The position numbers were made by a program, and so were the translations under genes. Of a stretch of 56,430 bases of DNA, positions 51,879 to 56,430 are shown piece by piece. Source of the stretch: Bacteroidota bacterium (GTDB taxonomy: Bacteria; Bacteroidota; Bacteroidia; Chitinophagales; Chitinophagaceae); contig CANJPH010000013.1 in the NCBI GenBank assembly GCA_947476145.1, positions 1 to 56,430 of the forward strand. Reading direction: 5' to 3'. The notes under the pieces were generated by a model that was not told where the DNA came from, searched no databases, and saw nothing but the letters and a program-made list of their open reading frames with translations. Numbering within the stretch: the stretch's first letter is position 1; each line of letters starts with the position of its first letter.

Positions 51879-52554
51879 TCAAGAAAAGTTGGCGGTAGAT
51901 AATTTATTAATTGAAGAAATGGGTGATGAGCATAAAGCAAGTTCCGTGGAAACGCCTTTGCGTGCGGATGCATTTGATATATCCGATGAGGAAAAAATTG
52001 CTGCGATAGAACCCCACTTCAAAGCCATTATGGAGATCTTAGGAATGGATTTGCGTGATGATAGTTTAAGAGGCACACCACTTCGAGTAGCTAAAATGTA
52101 TGTAAAAGAATTATTTCAGGGATTAAATCCTGCAAACATGCCAAGCATGACTTTGTTTGAAAATAAATTTCAATACAATGAAATGTTGGTAGAAAAGAAT
52201 ATTAATTTTTATACCAATTGTGAGCATCATTTTGTGCCCTTCTTTGGAAAAGCACATGTCGCGTACATAAGCAGTGGGAAAGTGATAGGATTAAGTAAAT
52301 TAAATAGATTGGTGGAGTATTTCTCAAAACGTCCACAAGTGCAGGAGCGTTTAACCATGCAAGTGGGTAAGGCTTTGCAGACGGTATTACAAACACAGGA
52401 TGTAGCTATTATGATGGATGCAAAGCATTTGTGTGTTTCTAGTAGAGGTGTGAAAGATGATAGTTCTAATACGCTTACTACCTTTTTTGGTGGCAAATTT
52501 CAGGAAGAACAAACCAAAATGGAGTTCTTAAAGTATGTAGAAATAAACGATTAG
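51841..52554 (+). CDS. folE: GTP cyclohydrolase I
   Basis: A 237-residue enzyme (from the first ATG) making 7,8-dihydroneopterin triphosphate from GTP, the entry to folate and pterin synthesis. Zinc and catalytic residues are in TNCEHHFVPFFGKAHVAY and AKHLCVSSRGVKD; GLSKLNRLVEYFSKRPQVQE is the conserved core helix. The ATG at 51841 overlaps the previous gene by 38 nt. A TTG at 51889 or the ATG at 51919 would avoid this, giving 221 or 211 residues; the exact start is open. The adjacent PTPS-like enzymes use its product. Confidence 0.94.
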   Translation: MKQKETLLTTPLNQEKLAVDNLLIEEMGDEHKASSVETPLRADAFDISDEEKIAAIEPHFKAIMEILGMDLRDDSLRGTPLRVAKMYVKELFQGLNPANMPSMTLFENKFQYNEMLVEKNINFYTNCEHHFVPFFGKAHVAYISSGKVIGLSKLNRLVEYFSKRPQVQERLTMQVGKALQTVLQTQDVAIMMDAKHLCVSSRGVKDDSSNTLTTFFGGKFQEEQTKMEFLKYVEIND

Positions 52555-52581
52555 CAATTGGGTCGGGTTAGTTTTAGTGTT

Positions 52582-52612
52582 AAGGTGGAGTGAGGACTCC
52601 ACCTTTTTTTTG
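52582..52612 (+). terminator. Rho-independent terminator after folE
   Basis: AAGGTGGAGT-GAGG-ACTCCACCTT followed by a long T-run. It closes the PTPS-folE transcript about 25 nt behind the folE stop; the end of its T-run doubles as the TTTG of the fabD promoter. Confidence 0.92.
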
Positions 52613-52636
52613 TTAACCATTAATGCCCTATTTTTG
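52609..52636 (+). promoter_or_regulatory. Promoter of fabD (TTTG-N16-TATTTTTG)
   Basis: TTTG at 52609-52612 and TATTTTTG at 52629-52636, 10 nt before the first fabD ATG. The spacing is a little short of the 19 seen at atpD. The -33 element lies in the terminator's T-tract. Confidence 0.55.
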
Positions 52637-52646
52637 AAATAATAAA

Positions 52647-53549
52647 ATGAATGCTATGTCAAAACATGCTTATATATTTCCTGGACAAGGAAGTCAGTTC
52701 TCAGGAATGGGGAAGAATTTATACGAACAAAATGAAGCAGCAAAAGCCTTGTTTGAAAAGGCAAATGAAATATTAGGATTTCGCATTAGCGATATCATGT
52801 TTGAAGGGACCGATGAGCAATTAAAACAAACCAATGTTACCCAACCCGCCGTTTTTTTACATTCGGTAATTGCCTATTTAACCATGCCCCAAGTAACGCC
52901 CCATATGGTTGCAGGGCATTCTTTAGGAGAATTTAGTGCACTCGTTGCCAATAAAACATTGAGCTTTGAAGACGCATTGCGTTTGGTAAGTATTCGTGCA
53001 AAAGCAATGCAAGCCGCATGTGAAATTCAACCTTCTACGATGGCAGCAGTATTGGCGTTGGCGGATGAAAAAGTAGAAGAAGTATGTGCAAGCGTTTCAG
53101 CAGCATCAGGTGAAGTAGTAGTGGCAGCCAATTATAATTGTCCCGGTCAGCTGGTGATTTCTGGTTCGGTCAAAGGAATTGAAATTGCTTGTGAAAAAAT
53201 GAAGGAAGCGGGTGCTAAAAGAGCATTGGTTTTACCGGTTGGAGGTGCTTTCCATTCTCCTTTAATGGAACCTGCAAAAATTGAATTAGCGGCAGCTATA
53301 AAAGCCACTACTTTCAACACTCCAATTTGTCCAGTCTATCAAAATGTAGTGGCCAAAGCAGTAAACAATCCTGTTGAAATACAAGAAAATTTAATCGCTC
53401 AATTAACGGGTGCCGTAAAATGGACCCAAACCGTTCAGTCCATGGTAGCGGATGGGGCCACTGCCTTTACAGAAGTTGGCCCAGGCAAGGTTTTACAAGG
53501 ATTGGTACAAAAAATCCACAAGGAAGCCGTGGTGGATGGAATTGCCTAA
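52647..53549 (+). CDS. fabD: Malonyl-CoA:ACP transacylase
   Basis: A 300-residue acyltransferase that loads malonate onto acyl carrier protein for fatty-acid synthesis. IFPGQGSQFSGMG is the N-terminal signature, the nucleophile is Ser92 in AGHSLGEFSAL, and the catalytic His is in GGAFHSPLM. QNVVAKAVNNP and EVGPGKVLQGL close the fold. An ATG at 52656 would remove three residues (MNA) and fits equally well. It stands alone, away from other fab genes. Confidence 0.95.
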   Translation: MNAMSKHAYIFPGQGSQFSGMGKNLYEQNEAAKALFEKANEILGFRISDIMFEGTDEQLKQTNVTQPAVFLHSVIAYLTMPQVTPHMVAGHSLGEFSALVANKTLSFEDALRLVSIRAKAMQAACEIQPSTMAAVLALADEKVEEVCASVSAASGEVVVAANYNCPGQLVISGSVKGIEIACEKMKEAGAKRALVLPVGGAFHSPLMEPAKIELAAAIKATTFNTPICPVYQNVVAKAVNNPVEIQENLIAQLTGAVKWTQTVQSMVADGATAFTEVGPGKVLQGLVQKIHKEAVVDGIA

Positions 53550-53635
53550 AATAATAAGAATTTAACACATACTTGTTATTTTATTTTAATATCTTAGTAG
53601 TGCAATTTTTAGCATCACAACGTAAATTTATTAAA

Positions 53636-54205
53636 ATGAAAAAAAATAACATTGCCATCATAGCAAGTATGGTTTTAGCGTCAATTACTTTAACTTCTTG
53701 TCCTTCATCTATCGCTTTAACTAAAGTGGACGATAGTAGAGAAATAAAACTTCCATTTAGTGAAAAAGAGTACAAGACCAATGCAGAATTTCTTAGAGCA
53801 AGGGCAAATGGAGAAAGTAGAGATTTGCAAGGTGGTGAAATGATCGCAAGACACAATGCGGAAGCTGTGTTAGCGAATACCATTGGTACAGCTATTAAAG
53901 GAGTTACTGAACAGTATTTCCAAAACACATCTGACAACAATTCAAATGACTTCTCTAAAAAATTCGAGTCAACGACTAGATCTATTACGAATGAAGCAAT
54001 TTCAAATATTAAAATAGTAGATACTAAAACTTTGAAAAAAGCAAATGGAGTGTATGATACTTGGATGGTAATTGAGGTATCAAAGAAAAGCATACTAGCA
54101 GGTACTTTAAAAGCAATGTCTAATCAAAAAGCCTTTAAACTAGAGTCAGATCAAGCTAAATTTAGAGAAATTTTTGAGCAAGAAATGTCTAAGTTGGACA
54201 ACTAG
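53636..54205 (+). CDS. LPP20-like lipoprotein, function unknown
   Basis: A 189-residue putative lipoprotein. The start at 53636 gives MKKNNIAIIASMVLASITLTSC, whose LTSC is a lipobox (Cys22). An ATG at 53573 would put a non-signal stretch ahead and is rejected. The mature part has a helical stretch (GGEMIARHNAEAVLANTIG), then NEAISNIKIVDTKTLKKANG and a beta end (YDTWMVIEVSKKSI). That pattern resembles LPP20-type lipoproteins, but I could not confirm it. It is 36 nt ahead of the next exported gene. Confidence 0.65.
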   Translation: MKKNNIAIIASMVLASITLTSCPSSIALTKVDDSREIKLPFSEKEYKTNAEFLRARANGESRDLQGGEMIARHNAEAVLANTIGTAIKGVTEQYFQNTSDNNSNDFSKKFESTTRSITNEAISNIKIVDTKTLKKANGVYDTWMVIEVSKKSILAGTLKAMSNQKAFKLESDQAKFREIFEQEMSKLDN

Positions 54206-54241
54206 TTTTTGCAACGTACTTAGATAATTTAAAACACATCA

Positions 54242-56209
54242 ATGAAAACGAGTTTACTAAAAATCGGGTTCTACTTTTTGTTGTCCGCATTTTTATTTTT
54301 AAATAGTAATGCAAATGCACAAGGCATTATAAATTTAAAGGATGATAAAGCGGTCGATAATACATTTGGGGATGACTACCTTTACTTCGTCGGGTCTGTC
54401 GATTACACTGGGAAGTCTGTTAATTCGCAATTAAAATTAGAGTTGGAGTCGCAACTAAAATCAGGGTTAGCGAAGCAAATTATCTCTAAAATTAAAGTTG
54501 TCAATAATTCAAAGTTTTCTCAGATTACATTTAATAATACCAATAAAACGAAAAATTTGCCTTCAGAGGTAATGAAGTATGAATTTAGCACCGATATTGA
54601 GTCTAAACTTTCTTTTTCAAACCCCATTATTAGGTACCAGAATGAAGTAGGAGAAAAAAAGCTTTATGGTTTAATTGCAGTGGCAAAAAAAGAGTTTATA
54701 GAACAGAATTTCACTAAGTTAAAGTTTGAATTAAGTATTTTGTCTGACAAACTTGATAACTTGTTGAGTAATGCGAGTTCAAATACGAGAGTCAACCAAC
54801 AAAAGTATAATGAGTTCATGTTGGATAAGAATAACTTATATTCTTTAATTGAAGTGCAGAATACATTGGATCCGCAAAGAATAGTTAATGATCTAGAATT
54901 TCAAGCAAAAGTGAAAGCACTGGATAATCAATTAAATTCTTTACTGACAAATATTGAATCAGATGATTTCCAAGCTGCTTTAGTGCTTGCTAAAAACAAG
55001 TTGTATCAAAATGAATCTAAAGCTGAAATAAATGGATTTAGAGATGCGATCAAAGAGTATGATTTGTTAATGGTGAAATACCCAGGAAATACTACCATTA
55101 TTGACGCAAAGCAGGAGGCCCTTGATTATATTGAAGCAAAGTTTTATCCAAAAGTGAGTTCCAATGATTTTTTGGAGGCATTAAATTCAATAAAGCAATT
55201 AGGACAGATAGATCAAAGTTTCATTATTAAATATGATGAACAAAAAATGCAATTGGTTAAATTGGCCTTTGAAACTTATATGGAAAAAGCAGAGAAGAGC
55301 TTGGCCAACAAGGATTTTAACAATGCAAAGATAATTTTGAAGAGGGTAGAAGAGTACAAGTACTACAATAGTATGAAATATGAGTCTTTGTTAACCTTAA
55401 TAGATGAACGCATCTTTTTGCAAAGAATTTATGAAATTGATTTATTGATTTCTAATAAAGATTATGTTGGCGCCTTTGGAATTATTATCTCTACCAAGAA
55501 AGAATTTTATTTAAGAAATTTGACAGCTATAAATGACAGAGAGGCTAAAGTGGTTAATTATTTAACTGATCAAAAAGTGGACGAAATCAAAAGAAAACGC
55601 CCTTATACTTATCAATTTCAAATGGGTGCTGGATTAATATCTAATTTTTATGATATTCAATCTAATACAGATATCGCTAATTATCAAGTTCAAACAGCTT
55701 CCACTACATATGAGTTTGGTCTATACCGTAAAGTAGGTATTCGTGAAAATGTTTTGGAAAACGGTAAAGACAGGTCTACCTCAAATGCATTTGGTATAAA
55801 AGTTTCAGTATGGGTACCTAATCAAAGTTATAGTTTTGCAACCACCTCAACCACACCAGCCAAGGGCGGGTTATATTTTAAATCAAATATCATTGAGCCA
55901 CAATTGTCGTTTTTCACGATGAAATTATTTAACCTTAATTTTGGTAAAATAATAGGGGATGTAATTGATAAAGATGCGAATACTGTTTTGAATTCTAAAC
56001 TAGATTTCTATACACTCACATTTGGATTGAGACCTAGAATTGGAAATGTGATGCTTAATTTAAATGCAAAGCTTATTTCAGACATGGATTCAAGAAGTTA
56101 TGTAACTGCAAATGCGAGTCTTGTATTAGGTTTGAACTTTGCTAGAAGGTTCAAAAACTATGAATATGACCAAGTACACAATGCCGTTTTGAGGATGAAA
56201 AATTATTAA
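54242..56209 (+). CDS. Exported protein of unknown function, possible outer-membrane barrel end
   Basis: A 655-residue protein that I do not recognise as a known family. A clear signal peptide ends at ANAQG (about residue 28). The next 140 residues start YLYFVGSVDYTGKSV and resemble the LPP20-like stretch of the preceding gene. Residues about 150-450 are helical and repeat-like (AEKSLANKDFNNAKIILKRV, NKDYVGAFGIIISTK), as in TPR/coiled-coil regions. The last 200 residues alternate polar and aromatic positions (YTYQFQMGAGLISNFYDI, then LDFYTLTFGLRPRIGNVMLN), suggesting a small membrane beta-barrel. Likely co-transcribed with the lipoprotein. Confidence 0.6.
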   Translation: MKTSLLKIGFYFLLSAFLFLNSNANAQGIINLKDDKAVDNTFGDDYLYFVGSVDYTGKSVNSQLKLELESQLKSGLAKQIISKIKVVNNSKFSQITFNNTNKTKNLPSEVMKYEFSTDIESKLSFSNPIIRYQNEVGEKKLYGLIAVAKKEFIEQNFTKLKFELSILSDKLDNLLSNASSNTRVNQQKYNEFMLDKNNLYSLIEVQNTLDPQRIVNDLEFQAKVKALDNQLNSLLTNIESDDFQAALVLAKNKLYQNESKAEINGFRDAIKEYDLLMVKYPGNTTIIDAKQEALDYIEAKFYPKVSSNDFLEALNSIKQLGQIDQSFIIKYDEQKMQLVKLAFETYMEKAEKSLANKDFNNAKIILKRVEEYKYYNSMKYESLLTLIDERIFLQRIYEIDLLISNKDYVGAFGIIISTKKEFYLRNLTAINDREAKVVNYLTDQKVDEIKRKRPYTYQFQMGAGLISNFYDIQSNTDIANYQVQTASTTYEFGLYRKVGIRENVLENGKDRSTSNAFGIKVSVWVPNQSYSFATTSTTPAKGGLYFKSNIIEPQLSFFTMKLFNLNFGKIIGDVIDKDANTVLNSKLDFYTLTFGLRPRIGNVMLNLNAKLISDMDSRSYVTANASLVLGLNFARRFKNYEYDQVHNAVLRMKNY

Positions 56210-56240
56210 ATTTTTAACTTTTTTGGCGTTAAACATTAAG

Positions 56241-56281
56241 AAAAGGCTAAATCTACCTAAAACGTTGATTTAGCCTTTTTT
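56241..56281 (+). terminator. Rho-independent terminator after the exported-protein pair
   Basis: AAAAGGCTAAATC and GATTTAGCCTTTT, 13-nt arms around a 13-nt loop, followed by T. It ends the two-gene run of 53636-56209. Confidence 0.85.
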
Positions 56282-56352
56282 ATATGCTCATATTACTTCA
56301 TATTTTTATATAAAATATGTAACTTAGTACCCTGTCTAAACTTGGTATAATC

Positions 56353-56430
56353 TTGAAGCATTTTTTACGAATATTCTCTATTTTTCTCGCGATAACTTTT
56401 AGCTTAAATGCTAGTAAAAGTTATGGGCAG
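56353..56430 (+). CDS. Secreted protein, 5' end only (partial)
   Basis: A frame open to the window edge, beginning with TTG at 56353 and coding M(L)KHFLRIFSIFLAIT followed by FSLNASKSYGQ. That is a good signal peptide with positive start, hydrophobic core and a Bacteroidota-type SYGQ cleavage end. An in-frame stop lies at 56320-56322 and no ATG lies between, so the start is TTG (a CTG at 56332 is less likely). Only 26 codons are in the window; the product is unknown. Confidence 0.55.
   Translation, partial: MKHFLRIFSIFLAITFSLNASKSYGQ

Noticed and set aside
53581..54093. 170-residue minus-strand open frame over the lipoprotein gene
   Set aside because: The plus-strand frame has a good lipobox and A-rich leader. 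The minus frame has no start signal and reads as hydrophobic noise.

Overview
This is a low-GC chromosomal window with almost no accessory DNA, and it reads as a Bacteroidota genome. Four signs point there. It has a PorU/PorV/GldJ-type type IX secretion locus. Its promoters have the Bacteroidota form (a TTTG/TTG element, then TAnnTTTG at -7). Leaders are A-rich and Shine-Dalgarno-poor. It carries Bacteroidota marker families (DUF983, DUF4292, DUF2795, short AtpC, an FtsZ with a very long tail). A family such as Chitinophagaceae is a reasonable guess from gene content, but that is inference.

Layout. (1) 1-2.2 kb: the end of a polysaccharide deacetylase, tatD, an FkbM methyltransferase and tRNA-Ser(GGA). 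(2) 2.2-2.5 kb: a non-coding array of hairpins with a CGAAG core, including an exact 84-bp duplication. (3) 2.5-13.5 kb: envelope genes. DUF983, murF, ispF and gldJ lie on the minus strand. porU, porV, dut, a DUF4292 lipoprotein and an EnvC-like protein lie on the plus strand. (4) 13.6-17.6 kb: glpK-glpF and atpD-atpC. (5) 17.7-20.3 kb: an orphan histidine kinase converging on queA. (6) 20.3-37.0 kb: a complete dcw cluster (mraZ, rsmH, ftsL, ftsI, murE, mraY, murD, ftsW, murG, murC, ftsQ, ftsA, ftsZ) closed by a strong terminator. (7) 37-47.9 kb: housekeeping genes (an SDR39U1-type epimerase, a FadN-like beta-oxidation fusion, gatC, two ABC ATPases, a cobalamin adenosyltransferase, DUF2795, a SemiSWEET, fabI, recN, a zinc-ribbon coiled-coil protein and a Nif3-like protein). 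(8) 48-53.5 kb: a photolyase, the futalosine-pathway genes mqnD and mqnB, two tandem PTPS/QueD paralogs, folE and fabD. (9) 53.6-56.4 kb: two unrecognised exported proteins and the first codons of another secreted protein.

How the genes fit together. Most of the window builds the cell envelope. The dcw cluster supplies peptidoglycan precursors from MurC to MurG plus the divisome, and the missing MurF step is encoded 17 kb away beside gldJ. PorU and PorV process and export surface proteins. FabD and FabI serve fatty-acid synthesis, and MqnB and MqnD serve menaquinone synthesis.

The signals that deserve most attention are regulatory. Ahead of mraZ, four GTG(G/T) repeats sit at an exact 10-bp period, and farther upstream lie two inverted TTTTCCACA boxes of DnaA type. 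Five genes share TAnnTTTG followed by exactly 4 nt and then ATG, with a sixth near-match, which predicts leaderless mRNAs. The hairpin array next to the tRNA shows compensatory base changes around a fixed CGAAG core. No phage, insertion sequence, CRISPR array or defence system was seen.
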